DNA of 64,000 nt from Avispirillum sp959601495 (GTDB lineage: Bacteria; Bacillota; Clostridia; Oscillospirales; CAG-272): assembly GCA_959601495.1 (NCBI GenBank), contig CAUGPT010000008.1:1-64000 (forward strand), written 5' to 3'. Of the stretch, positions 8,938 through 17,311 are shown piece after piece. The position numbers and the translations under genes were made by a program. The number at the start of each line of letters is the position of its first letter. The stretch's first letter is position 1. The notes beneath the pieces were generated by a model. The model searched no databases, was not told the DNA's origin, and saw only the letters and a program-made list of their open reading frames with translations.

Positions 8938-9603
8938 TCACGCGGCTGTTTTGCACGGTTTTGACGAAGAGCGTATGCGCAATATGAGGTCGCCGTATTG
9001 CAGAGCAAAGCCGAAAAGAACGTATAGCGCGGTAATGGTTCCTATACAGAAAAGGTACAGAGGAATGCCCAGCGTCTCGCAGTCGAGAAACGGATAAGGA
9101 AATCGTTTTGCCATATACGGGTCGGCGGCAGCACTTATCATTATATACACGAAATATGCAAGCGGCGCGCTTGTCCAAACGGCGGGCATCCACTGCGAAA
9201 AGCGCCCTTTTTTGTCGAATATCAGCCAGTCGGCGACGGTGGCTGCGGGCGTTGCCACGTGCAGAACGAACATGGATATGCCCTCGGCGCTTGTAAAGTT
9301 TATGGTGTGCATAAGAGCTACGGCGGCGATAATGCCCGTGAGGGAAATGCACATGGTGCAAAGTCCTTTAATGCATACGAAGGGGCTGTCGCCCGCGTCC
9401 CGCTCGGGGGAGAGGACAAGTATTGCGGCGCAAAGCGCAAAATAGGCGGCGCAGGCGGCGTTTGAAAGCTCGGTGAACATACGGAAAACGGAAAAATCGA
9501 GCCTGCCCGAATATATGCCCGCCTGATACGAAATGCCCCATACGGCTGCGGCGGATATAAATAGTTTGTTTGCGACCGATGCGGTCTTTGTTCTTATTCT
9601 CAT
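8938..9603 (-). CDS. Pr6Pr-like six-helix membrane protein
   Basis: About 221 residues with six hydrophobic segments. The layout (FTELSNAACAAYF in helix 2, FVLHVATPAATVADWLIFD in the middle, and a FPYPFLD loop) matches the Pr6Pr family, whose function is unknown. The start is uncertain: ATG 9603 begins at MRIRTKTASV and lacks a clear ribosome site, while an upstream in-frame ATG at 9762 would add a 53-residue tail that looks non-coding and overlaps the adjacent terminator. It is downstream of a terminator, so it is probably transcribed on its own. Confidence 0.72.
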   Translation of the reverse strand: MRIRTKTASVANKLFISAAAVWGISYQAGIYSGRLDFSVFRMFTELSNAACAAYFALCAAILVLSPERDAGDSPFVCIKGLCTMCISLTGIIAAVALMHTINFTSAEGISMFVLHVATPAATVADWLIFDKKGRFSQWMPAVWTSAPLAYFVYIMISAAADPYMAKRFPYPFLDCETLGIPLYLFCIGTITALYVLFGFALQYGDLILRIRSSSKPCKTAA

Positions 9604-9679
9604 AGAATAAATATGTGCCGTTTTTGAGAATTGTATACTATGAAGATCGGCGCTTTTCTTACAAAAATAATAAAATAAC

Positions 9680-9709
9680 CGCCCCGCAAGCCGTACGGCT
9701 TTAGGGGCG
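9680..9709 (-). terminator. Intrinsic terminator after the 434-residue membrane protein gene
   Basis: Arms CGCCCC (9680-9685) and GGGGCG (9704-9709) enclose an inner palindrome AAGCCGTACGGCTT. On the minus strand the stem is followed by a T-rich run. Confidence 0.7.
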
Positions 9710-9718
9710 ATTTGAACC

Positions 9719-11023
9719 TTATACGCTGTCTGTCGTGTCCGAGGCGGCGGAGCGGGGGACACGGGCTTTATTTTTCAGCACAGCCGAAAACGTTGCAGAT
9801 GCAAACATAAGCACTCCGAGCACAAGAACGGAAAGCCCTCTGTGCTGGAAAAACGCATGTATCACTGTTGCCTGCTTTGCGCCGCAGAACCATATAACGG
9901 GAAGCGCGGCAACTGCGAGAAACGCTGCGTTGTTCAGCGTTTTCTTAAGGCGCAGCCTTATGAGAGACACGACGAGTGCCGCCAGACAAAGCACTGCAAG
10001 AACGGCAAGAGCTACCGCCGCGGCGCGCTTTGAGCCGAACATTGCCTTCACAGCCGCCGCGAGGGCGCGGTGCGCGGTATATTCTGCGGTGTCTGTCTCG
10101 GCGGTGTTGCCCGTTCTGCGCAGAAACGAGGAAAAGCTGTCGGCAAAGCCGTTCATGTCGGTGAAAACGGTGGTGATCCCCATTTTTATGACCCACATTG
10201 AAACATAGCCGTAGCCCCATGAGAGAAATGTCGTGCCGGCACTTTTCAGACGTTTGTTTTCAAAGGCGGGAAGTGTCAGCAGTGCAATTGCGGGAAAGCC
10301 GTATGTGACTATAGGCGTAGTGTAAAAATCGAAAAACTGTGTTGCGCAGCCGACGATGCAGAACAGCATGGCGGCCCTGGCTCCGTCAAGCTTTTTCTCA
10401 AATATAAGCACTGCAAGAACCGCCGCAAAGGTTATTATAAAGCAACAGGAGAACTGCAGCAGCTGCGTAACTACGGGCGGATTTACGAGTATAAATGAAA
10501 CCGCAAGGCAGAGAGAGGCTGCAAGGCGCTTTTTGTATGCGAGCGCCGCTATGCAAAGTGCCGCCAGTCCGAGGCATACCGCGCTGTTTATAAGGCGTAT
10601 ATGCTCATAGTCGGCAAAAAGCATCATTGGGCGCACAACCGCGCGAAAGCCCTGCCAATATCTCGGATATATGCTCTCCGGTTCGGCGGTGCCGCTTACT
10701 ACCTCTTCAAATGCCTTACCGCGCAGCTCGGGGTGATCTTCGTTTACATGATGCGGATTTGTGACAATGGACTCGGGGGAGTCTATCGTCATATCGTAGG
10801 CTTCCATAAATATCAGCGATTCGGTAAAATAGTCGCATTGATAGGACGAAAGATCGCTGACGTATGATTTATAATAAGGATATATTTTGCCGAGATATTT
10901 TGCACTTTGCTCGGCGTTTGTCTGTATTGCGGAAGTCGGGATGAGGGAAGCGAACAGCAGCAAAAGGCCACCGCAAAGTGCCGCGGCGATCGGTATCAGT
11001 ATGAGTTTTACGGCTTTTTTCAT
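9719..11023 (-). CDS. Polytopic membrane protein of unknown function
   Basis: A 434-residue protein with an N-terminal helix (about 7-28), a roughly 110-residue hydrophilic and acidic loop containing the pair of histidines NPHHVNEDHP, then about eight further hydrophobic segments. A first long extracytoplasmic loop followed by a helix bundle recalls GT-C type glycosyltransferases and O-antigen/teichoic-type modifying proteins, but I see no decisive catalytic motif, so no function is assigned. It lies downstream of fakA on the same strand behind a strong palindromic hairpin, so it may be expressed separately. Start ATG 11023 has a GGAG-type site upstream. Confidence 0.75.
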   Translation of the reverse strand: MKKAVKLILIPIAAALCGGLLLLFASLIPTSAIQTNAEQSAKYLGKIYPYYKSYVSDLSSYQCDYFTESLIFMEAYDMTIDSPESIVTNPHHVNEDHPELRGKAFEEVVSGTAEPESIYPRYWQGFRAVVRPMMLFADYEHIRLINSAVCLGLAALCIAALAYKKRLAASLCLAVSFILVNPPVVTQLLQFSCCFIITFAAVLAVLIFEKKLDGARAAMLFCIVGCATQFFDFYTTPIVTYGFPAIALLTLPAFENKRLKSAGTTFLSWGYGYVSMWVIKMGITTVFTDMNGFADSFSSFLRRTGNTAETDTAEYTAHRALAAAVKAMFGSKRAAAVALAVLAVLCLAALVVSLIRLRLKKTLNNAAFLAVAALPVIWFCGAKQATVIHAFFQHRGLSVLVLGVLMFASATFSAVLKNKARVPRSAASDTTDSV

Positions 11024-11067
11024 TTCAGTCGGATCTCCTCTATGCCGGCAGGACGGCTTGTTTTTCG

Positions 11068-11108
11068 GACAATATAAAAATCGCCCGACGGGCGATTTTT
11101 ATATTGTC
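11068..11108. terminator. 41-bp near-perfect inverted repeat, bidirectional terminator
   Basis: Two 20-bp arms are exactly complementary around a single central base (11088). Both strands end in a T-rich run after a GC core of CGCCCG/CGGGCG. It lies just after the fakA stop. Confidence 0.85.
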
Positions 11109-11116
11109 ATGCTGAC

Positions 11117-12799
11117 TTACTCAATGGAAATAATATAGCTGTAAACAGGCTGACCGCCGTCTACCTCCATAACCTCCGCATTGGGGAACTTTTCTTTGAG
11201 AAAAGCGGTGACATCGTCGGCTTCTTCGGCACCCTCTCCGTAGTAGACGTTGATGTACGATGCATCGGAGACCTTGGATACAAGCCCTTTTATGCAGGAA
11301 AGGCGGTTATCTGACGTGCAGATGATCTTTCCGTTGTAAAGGCCGAGGATCTCGCCCGTCTTAATGGCAGTGTCGCCGATTTCCGTGTCTCTGACGGCGT
11401 ATGTGGTTGAAAGCGTTATAACGCCGGAGATTGCTTCTTTCATAGCGGCGATATTTGCGTCAAGGTCTGCGCTCTCGTCAAAGGCGAGCATTGCGGAAAC
11501 GCCCTCGGGAACGGAAACGGTTTCGATAACTACGACCTTGCGGTCCTTGACTATCCTTGCAGCCTGCTGGCTTACCATGCAGATGTTTTTGTTGTTGGGG
11601 AGAACAAATACGGTCTTTGCGGGAGTCTGGAGCACGGCGTTAACGATATCGTCGGTGCTGGGGTTCATTGTCTGACCGCCGGAGACTATTTTGTCGGCTG
11701 CAAGATCGCCGAACAGTGCTTCAAGTCCGCTGCCCATGCATACGGTCACAAAACCGTAGTCTTTTTCGGGAACGACCGGTGCCGTGGCAACGGGTGCGCT
11801 GTCAGCGTCGGGCTTTTCGCCCGACGTGGGTTTTGCGGCGGCACTCTCCGAAAGGGAAGAGTGCTGATTTTTCATGTTTTCTATCTTTACGGTATAGAGA
11901 GAGCCGTAGCGCAGCGCTTCGGTGAGCACTTTGCCGGGCTTGTTTGTGTGTACGTGCAGCTTGATGATCTCAGCGTCGTCAACGAAAACAACGCTGTCGC
12001 CGAGCTTCATAATAAACTGGTGCAGGGCGTCGGCAGTGCCCTCGCCGACATACTTTTCGTTTTTGGTAACGATGCACTCGGTGCAGTATGCAAACTTAAT
12101 GCTGTCTGTATTGAAGTTTGAGAAATCGGCACTGTCGGATGCGGCTTTCTTTTCGGGCTCCTGTGCGTTTGCGGTAACAGGATTTCCCTCAAGGCAGGAA
12201 AGCATACCCTGAATAACGTCGAGAAATCCCGAGCCGCCGGAGTCTACAACACCCGCCTGCTTCAGCTGTGGCAGCATATCTGGAGTTTTTTCAAGAGCTG
12301 CGGCAGCCTCGCGGTGCATAACGGTGAAAAGCTCGCAAAGCTCCATATCGGGCTTTGCGGTGAGCGCTTCGGAGGCGCCCTCAGTCATGAGGCGCATAAC
12401 CGTAAGTATAGTACCCTCGGTGGGGTTCATAACAGCCTTGTACGCTTCCGCGGTGCCTCTTTCAAAGCCGCGGATGATGTCGGCGTTGTCAGCCTCGGAA
12501 AGCTCTTTCCACGTTTTGGAAATGCCTCTGAAGAACAGAGAGAGGATAACGCCGGAGTTTCCGCGGGCGCTGCGCAGCATAAGGTTTGCCGCCTTCTGCG
12601 CCGCTTCTCCGACTCCGCCCTCAAAGCTTTGTGCCGAGTAATCTCCGCGCACGCCGCTCATTGTAAGACTCATGTTTATACCTGTATCGCCGTCGGGAAC
12701 GGGGAACACGTTAAGGTTGTTTACCCTTTCCTTATCGTTGTCAAGGCAGCAGGCTGCGCTGACTATCATATCGCGGTACAGAGTTCCGGTGATTTTCAT
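11117..12799 (-). CDS. fakA: Fatty acid kinase FakA (DAK2 domain)
   Basis: A 560-residue cytosolic ATP-dependent kinase that phosphorylates fatty acids carried by a FakB (DegV) partner, feeding exogenous fatty acids into phospholipid synthesis. The N-terminal DhaL-like domain shows NVFPVPDGDTGINM near residue 29 (metal-binding Asp cluster), GARGNSGVILS-type sequence (here SARGNSGVILS) near 77, and VDSGGSGF near 186. The C-terminal FakA domain follows from about residue 215; a Ser/Ala/Pro/Asp-rich linker lies at about 315-345. A DegV gene lies directly upstream on the same strand, a plausible FakB partner. Confidence 0.92.
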   Translation of the reverse strand: MKITGTLYRDMIVSAACCLDNDKERVNNLNVFPVPDGDTGINMSLTMSGVRGDYSAQSFEGGVGEAAQKAANLMLRSARGNSGVILSLFFRGISKTWKELSEADNADIIRGFERGTAEAYKAVMNPTEGTILTVMRLMTEGASEALTAKPDMELCELFTVMHREAAAALEKTPDMLPQLKQAGVVDSGGSGFLDVIQGMLSCLEGNPVTANAQEPEKKAASDSADFSNFNTDSIKFAYCTECIVTKNEKYVGEGTADALHQFIMKLGDSVVFVDDAEIIKLHVHTNKPGKVLTEALRYGSLYTVKIENMKNQHSSLSESAAAKPTSGEKPDADSAPVATAPVVPEKDYGFVTVCMGSGLEALFGDLAADKIVSGGQTMNPSTDDIVNAVLQTPAKTVFVLPNNKNICMVSQQAARIVKDRKVVVIETVSVPEGVSAMLAFDESADLDANIAAMKEAISGVITLSTTYAVRDTEIGDTAIKTGEILGLYNGKIICTSDNRLSCIKGLVSKVSDASYINVYYGEGAEEADDVTAFLKEKFPNAEVMEVDGGQPVYSYIISIE

Positions 12800-12936
12800 T
12801 ATTTTGTCTATGCCTTTCTCTTTGCAAACTTGATCCTGACCGCCTGCCGCATGGCAAGGGCGGGGTTAAAAGCTACAAACACGCAGGCTGCAAAAGGGAA
12901 ATATTGCCGTCTGCATATACGGACAGAATTATAATC

Positions 12937-13803
12937 TCAGCGGTGGGTGCCGAGGAAGAATATTGCCAGTGTGCCGGGTCCGGAGTGCGAACCGATAACG
13001 GCACCCGTATAATCTATCATTATATCTTTGACGCCCAGACGCTCGCGGATAAGGTTTGCCGTGTATTCGGCATCCTCGATGCAGTCGCCGTGGCAGATGA
13101 ACACGGTCTGCGATGCGGGGTCGATGGCGGTCTCCGCCATTTTATTTACAAGAGCTTCGAGAGAAGCCTTTCTTCCGCGCGCTTTTCCGACATTTATAAG
13201 ATGACCTTCGTTATCTACGTGCATTACGGGCTTTATGGAAAGCATAGAGCCCACAACGGCAGTTGCCGCGGAAACGCGCCCGCCGCGCTTAAGGAAAAAC
13301 AGATCGTCAACGGTGAACCAGTGGCAAAGGTGCAGCTTTGTGTCTTCGACGTAGTCGCGTACCTCTTCGATGGAAGCGCCGCTGTCGCGTTTCTTTGCCG
13401 CAAGGTAAACAAGCAGACCTTCGCCGAGAGAAGCACACAGCGAATCAACGCCGTACACCTTTCTGTCGGGATACTGTTCGGAAAGCTCTTTGCAAACAAG
13501 TATGCCCGTGCTTGCAGTGCTGCTGAGTCCGGAGGAGAAACCGATGTAGAGGACGTCGTTTCCGGCACCTACCTCCGCGCCGATCGCTTCAAGAGCGGCC
13601 TCGTAGTTGATGGCAGAGGTCGTAGCGCTTTTTTTGGCACGGAGCTCCGCATACAGTTCTTTTTTGTCGGCTTCGGTATCCGGGACGGGATCGCTGCCCT
13701 CAACCGTGACGGTAAGAGGAATCAAGCTTACTCCGTATTCTTTTGCGCGCTCCGGGCTGAGATCGCTCGCGGAGTCTGTAATAATAACGAATTTGTCAGC
13801 CAT
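12937..13803 (-). CDS. DegV family fatty-acid-binding protein (FakB-like)
   Basis: A 288-residue two-domain DegV protein. The N-terminus MADKFVIITDSASDL is the family opening, SATTSAINYEA is the TS-P-like ligand loop near residue 60, and GFSSGLSSTA near residue 88 completes the site that holds the fatty acid carboxylate. The start at ATG 13803 has an AGGAAAGG site; the frame stays open 31 codons upstream without one. It lies 137 bp before fakA and is likely its acyl-carrier partner (FakB). Confidence 0.92.
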   Translation of the reverse strand: MADKFVIITDSASDLSPERAKEYGVSLIPLTVTVEGSDPVPDTEADKKELYAELRAKKSATTSAINYEAALEAIGAEVGAGNDVLYIGFSSGLSSTASTGILVCKELSEQYPDRKVYGVDSLCASLGEGLLVYLAAKKRDSGASIEEVRDYVEDTKLHLCHWFTVDDLFFLKRGGRVSAATAVVGSMLSIKPVMHVDNEGHLINVGKARGRKASLEALVNKMAETAIDPASQTVFICHGDCIEDAEYTANLIRERLGVKDIMIDYTGAVIGSHSGPGTLAIFFLGTHR

Positions 13804-14002
13804 TATATTTGCCTTTCCTGATGATTTTATATTATCCGAAAGCTTTTGCGCTTTTGCAAAAGCGGTGAAATCTTTTGTATACGGGCAAAATATCAAATGC
13901 GCACGGATTACCTGCGCGCAAGCGCCGGAGCCTCGGTGAGCAGACGAACACTGCGAATTTTTATGCGCTTTTTATATACCCGCTATTTTGGCAGTGTATG
14001 AT

Positions 14003-14032
14003 ATTATAACACAACAAATTGTTATATGTCAA
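14003..14032 (-). promoter_or_regulatory. Promoter of the degV-fakA genes
   Basis: On the minus strand a consensus TTGACA lies 18 bp from a consensus TATAAT. Transcription would start near 13996, giving a leader of about 190 nt before DegV. The rest of 13804-14141 shows nothing I can identify. Confidence 0.6.
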
Positions 14033-14141
14033 TATTTTTTGCAAGTTCCGCACCTCTGACACCTGTTATATAAATCCACATATAAAATATGAAAGATTTT
14101 ATATAAAATGCACATCGGAGCGTGCGGCGGGAAAATATTCG

Positions 14142-15167
14142 TCAAAGCGGCAGAGTGACCGTGAAAACAGAGCCTTTTTCGGGGACGGAGGAAACGTCTA
14201 TGCCGCCGCCGCAAAGCTTTGCGATCCGCGCCGCAAGAGTCAGACCCAGACCGTTGCCATCGCCTTTGCAGGCGGTATCCGCCTGATAAAATTTGTCGAA
14301 TACGCGTTTAAGCTCCTCATCCGTCATGCCGATGCCGCTGTCGCTTATTCTGCACACCGCGAGATCTCTGTCGGACGTAAGAGAAACATCTATTTTTCCG
14401 TGCTCGGGTGTGAATTTTACCGCGTTTGAAAGAATATTCATCCAGATATGCATCACGATGTCTTTGTTTCCGTAGTATACGGTTTCGGCAAGGTCGATCT
14501 CCAGATCTATCTCTTTTTTGCTCCATTCAGGCTCGAGCAGCAGTATAGCCTCGCGTATCTGCTCATCAAGACGGTAGATCTTTTTGTCCGGTATGATCTC
14601 CATACCCTCAAGCTGCGATATTTTGAGGATATTGCCCGAAAGACGGGAAAGACGCTTGGCCGATGAGTATATGCGCTGCGCGTACTCGCGCCGCTCGGCG
14701 TCGGTTACCGAATCGCCGCGCAGAAGCGAAGCGTAGCCCTCAATGGAGGCGAGAGGAGTTTTGTATTCGTGGGAAAGATTTGCTATAAAATCCTCTCTGA
14801 ACGTTACGGTATTGCCCAGCTCCTGCGCCATAAGGTTGAAGTCCCGAGCCATGCAGCTGAGCTCGTCTATCCGCGACTTTTCTTCAAGGCGCACGCTGAA
14901 ATCTCCGCCGGCGATCTTTCGTGCGGCGGCACTGAATTTTTTGATAGGCTCAAGTATGCGCTTGCCGATAACGGCGGATATGACAACGCCCGCGATTATG
15001 CTGAAGCCGTACATTATGGACGCGGTTATGAAAAGGTCGAGCCCGTTGAAAAAGCCGCGGCTGCGCGCTATTACGAAAAACGGCGCTATGACTATGACGG
15101 ACGCGGTCATTATGGCAAATATTATGAGCGAAAAATAAAACTCAAGCTTGAAGCTGTGCTTTTTCAT
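14142..15167 (-). CDS. Sensor histidine kinase (HAMP, HisKA, HATPase)
   Basis: A 341-residue membrane kinase. Two N-terminal helices (about 12-34 and 46-68) flank only a very short external loop, so the signal is probably sensed in or near the membrane. A HAMP segment follows (about 69-120), then the phospho-acceptor box NLSHEYKTP near residue 130, the N box MNILSNAVKF near 243, the G1 box DSGIGM near 275 and GNGLGL near 302. It lies downstream of its OmpR-type response regulator with a 28-bp gap, so the pair is co-transcribed. Confidence 0.93.
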   Translation of the reverse strand: MKKHSFKLEFYFSLIIFAIMTASVIVIAPFFVIARSRGFFNGLDLFITASIMYGFSIIAGVVISAVIGKRILEPIKKFSAAARKIAGGDFSVRLEEKSRIDELSCMARDFNLMAQELGNTVTFREDFIANLSHEYKTPLASIEGYASLLRGDSVTDAERREYAQRIYSSAKRLSRLSGNILKISQLEGMEIIPDKKIYRLDEQIREAILLLEPEWSKKEIDLEIDLAETVYYGNKDIVMHIWMNILSNAVKFTPEHGKIDVSLTSDRDLAVCRISDSGIGMTDEELKRVFDKFYQADTACKGDGNGLGLTLAARIAKLCGGGIDVSSVPEKGSVFTVTLPL

Positions 15168-15195
15168 AAAAATGATCCTTTCGGCAGAGGCGTAT

Positions 15196-15876
15196 TCAGT
15201 CCGATGAGCTCTTTACCGCCTTGTACCCGAGCCCGCGCACCGTGACTATTGAAAAATCGGTGCAGTCTCTGAACCTTTCGCGCAGTCTGTTGATGTGAAC
15301 GTCGACCGTGCGGGCTTCCGTTTCGCTTTCCATGCCCCATATCTCGTCCATGAGCTGCTGACGCGTGAAGATATGTCCCGGGGCGGAGAGCAGTTTGTAT
15401 AACAGATAAAACTCCTTTTGCGGCAAAACCGTTTCTTTTTTGCCCACGGTGACGGTAAGCGCGTCGTAGTCGAGCACGGTGCTGCCCACCACCTGGCGGT
15501 GATCGCTGATTATCCTTGCACGGCGAAGCAGCGCCCCGACGCGCAGCAGCATTTCTTCAACGTCTACGGGCTTTACCATGTAGTCGTCAGCACCGGAGAG
15601 AAATCCGCGCTGCTTGTCGCCGAAAGAGTCCTTTGCGGTTATGAGCAGTACGGGGGTCGTGCGGTCTGTCTGCCTGAGCGACTCTGTAAGCTGAAAACCG
15701 TCGAGGCGCGGCATCATAATGTCTGTTATGATAAGATCAATATATTCGCTCTGCATTATGTCCAGAGCTGCCTCGCCGTCGGAGGCGCCGATGGGGTTGT
15801 AGCCGTTTTTTTCGAGAACGGTGCAGAAAAGCCTGTTGAGCTCCGCGTCGTCCTCGACAACAAGAATGTTGAACAT
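15196..15876 (-). CDS. OmpR/PhoB-type response regulator
   Basis: A 226-residue regulator. The receiver has the acidic pair EDD near residues 8-10, phospho-acceptor Asp in LIITDIMMP near residue 53, the TAKDS segment and the KP pair near 104. The winged-helix DNA-binding domain at the C-terminus ends with VDVHINRLRERF and TVRGLGYK. Start ATG 15876 has a GGCGG-type site; an in-frame upstream ATG at 15918 is less likely. It leads the operon with the downstream histidine kinase; target genes cannot be told. Confidence 0.93.
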   Translation of the reverse strand: MFNILVVEDDAELNRLFCTVLEKNGYNPIGASDGEAALDIMQSEYIDLIITDIMMPRLDGFQLTESLRQTDRTTPVLLITAKDSFGDKQRGFLSGADDYMVKPVDVEEMLLRVGALLRRARIISDHRQVVGSTVLDYDALTVTVGKKETVLPQKEFYLLYKLLSAPGHIFTRQQLMDEIWGMESETEARTVDVHINRLRERFRDCTDFSIVTVRGLGYKAVKSSSD

Positions 15877-15909
15877 ATTTTGACCGCCTTTTTCCTTGAT
15901 CTCAGCATG

Positions 15910-15938
15910 ATTATACACCTAATAAGCCGTAAATGCAA
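15910..15938 (-). promoter_or_regulatory. Promoter of the two-component system
   Basis: Minus-strand TTGCAT, 17-bp spacer, TATAAT, ending 34 bp before the regulator start codon. Confidence 0.5.
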
Positions 15939-16008
15939 GAAGCAGAGGCGGCAGCGGAACGATTTTGCAGGACTGCAGCGTAAAAAATGCAAAAATGCGG
16001 CGCCGCTA

Positions 16009-16037
16009 TTGATTTTTTGTCCCCACTAATTTATAAT
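16009..16037 (+). promoter_or_regulatory. Promoter of the acyltransferase-like gene
   Basis: TTGATT, 17-bp spacer, consensus TATAAT, 30 bp before ATG 16068. It is divergent from the two-component promoter at 15910-15938, so about 130 bp serve both directions. Confidence 0.6.
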
Positions 16038-16067
16038 AGTAAAAAAGAACCGAACGGTGGCAATTAC

Positions 16068-17000
16068 ATGAAGAAATATTTCGAAAGCTTTTTGAAAATA
16101 TGCGCGTTTCCGACGGACGCCGCAGAGTCGCTTCTCGGCGATCTTGATAAAATCTGCGCCGTGCGTTCGGCACGTGACGTGTTTGAAGAATGTGTTGACG
16201 AATATAAGAGATCTATAGACATTGATTTTGAGGCTCTGCATGACAGATGCGGAGAGGCGGCGGAGAGCGCGGGCGTACATAAATACGCGGGCAATCTTAT
16301 AATTTACTGCCTGTGGACCGAGCATCTGAAAGAGCTTTATAAAGAAAAAGGATATGACGACACAGTCTGGCTGGACAGTGTCACCGATCTTCGCACAAAG
16401 GCGATAGAGTGCAAAAAGAAATACGGCGTCTGGGGCACATTCGTGGGAGGATGGCTGCCGCAGTATTTCTCGCTTGAGCGATTTGCCCTCGGCAGGCTTC
16501 AGTTTGAAATTATGGATTTCTTCGCTTCGCACGAAACGTATACGAAATTCGGTGTGGAGCTTGTGCCCGATACCTCAAAGGCGGCTGCTCTGCACATCCC
16601 CGCAACGGGTCCGCTTACCCGTGACAAGGTGCTTGACTCTTATAAAAAGGCATATGCGTTTTTCGAAAAGTATTTTCCTTTTTGCCTGCAGAACGGGATA
16701 CTGTGCGGTCAGTGCTTCTCATGGCTGCTTTACGGACCTGTAAGGAATATTCTGCCGCCGGACTCCAACAGCCGAGACTTTATACGCGATTTTGACGTTA
16801 TGTATGACTATGACGACCCGGGCTACAAGGACTGCTGGCGTATTTTTAATGTTGACTGGACGGGAGACGCCTCGCTACTCCCGAGGGACACATCAATGCA
16901 GAGAAGATATGCCGATCACCTTGCGGCGGGCGGCACGGGCGGCCGCGGTGCGGGCGTTATACTGTTTGACGGCGAAAACGTGCTTACACGGCACGAGTAA
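16068..17000 (+). CDS. GNAT-like acyltransferase domain protein (NAT_N/GNAT_C type)
   Basis: A 310-residue cytosolic protein whose sequence pattern (WGTFVGGWLPQYF near residue 125, the FALGRLQFEI strand near 143, then HIPATGPLTRDKVLDSY near 180 and the FDVMYDYDDPGY stretch) matches a Clostridial family annotated as acyltransferase with a helical N-terminal domain and a GNAT-like C-terminal half. The substrate is unknown. An upstream in-frame ATG at 15987 exists, but the promoter at 16009-16037 lies between them, so ATG 16068 is favoured. The next gene starts 30 bp downstream. Confidence 0.75.
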   Translation: MKKYFESFLKICAFPTDAAESLLGDLDKICAVRSARDVFEECVDEYKRSIDIDFEALHDRCGEAAESAGVHKYAGNLIIYCLWTEHLKELYKEKGYDDTVWLDSVTDLRTKAIECKKKYGVWGTFVGGWLPQYFSLERFALGRLQFEIMDFFASHETYTKFGVELVPDTSKAAALHIPATGPLTRDKVLDSYKKAYAFFEKYFPFCLQNGILCGQCFSWLLYGPVRNILPPDSNSRDFIRDFDVMYDYDDPGYKDCWRIFNVDWTGDASLLPRDTSMQRRYADHLAAGGTGGRGAGVILFDGENVLTRHE

Positions 17001-17029
17001 AATGAACACAATCGAAAGGAAAGAATAAA

Positions 17030-17299
17030 ATGAAAGCAGTAGTTTCCGTAATCGGTAAGGATAATTTCGGCATACTTGCAAAGGTCGCGGCGGTATGCAG
17101 CGAAAATCGGGCGAATATAATCGACGTAACGCAGTCCGTTCTTCAGGATATGTTTGTAATGATAATGCTTGTCGATATCTCCGCCGACGGATGCGATTTC
17201 TCAAAGCTGTGCGGCGCGCTTGACACGCTTGGCGGCGAGATCGGAATGAAGATCAACATAATGCATGAAGACATTTTCAATTCTATGCACAGAATATGA
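17030..17299 (+). CDS. ACT domain protein (UPF0237)
   Basis: An 89-residue single ACT domain: VVSVIGKDNFGILAKVAA at the N-terminus is the ligand-binding turn, followed by the NIIDVTQSV strand. Such proteins bind small ligands, usually amino acids. It is almost always found directly before a PFL-family gene, as here (12 bp apart), which suggests the pair work together. Ribosome site AAAGGAAAG precedes ATG 17030. Confidence 0.9.
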   Translation: MKAVVSVIGKDNFGILAKVAAVCSENRANIIDVTQSVLQDMFVMIMLVDISADGCDFSKLCGALDTLGGEIGMKINIMHEDIFNSMHRI

Positions 17300-17311
17300 G
17301 GTAACAGAAAA

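Noticed and set aside
12314..12934. Plus-strand 206-codon frame
   Set aside because: It is antisense to fakA and has no ribosome site or family match.
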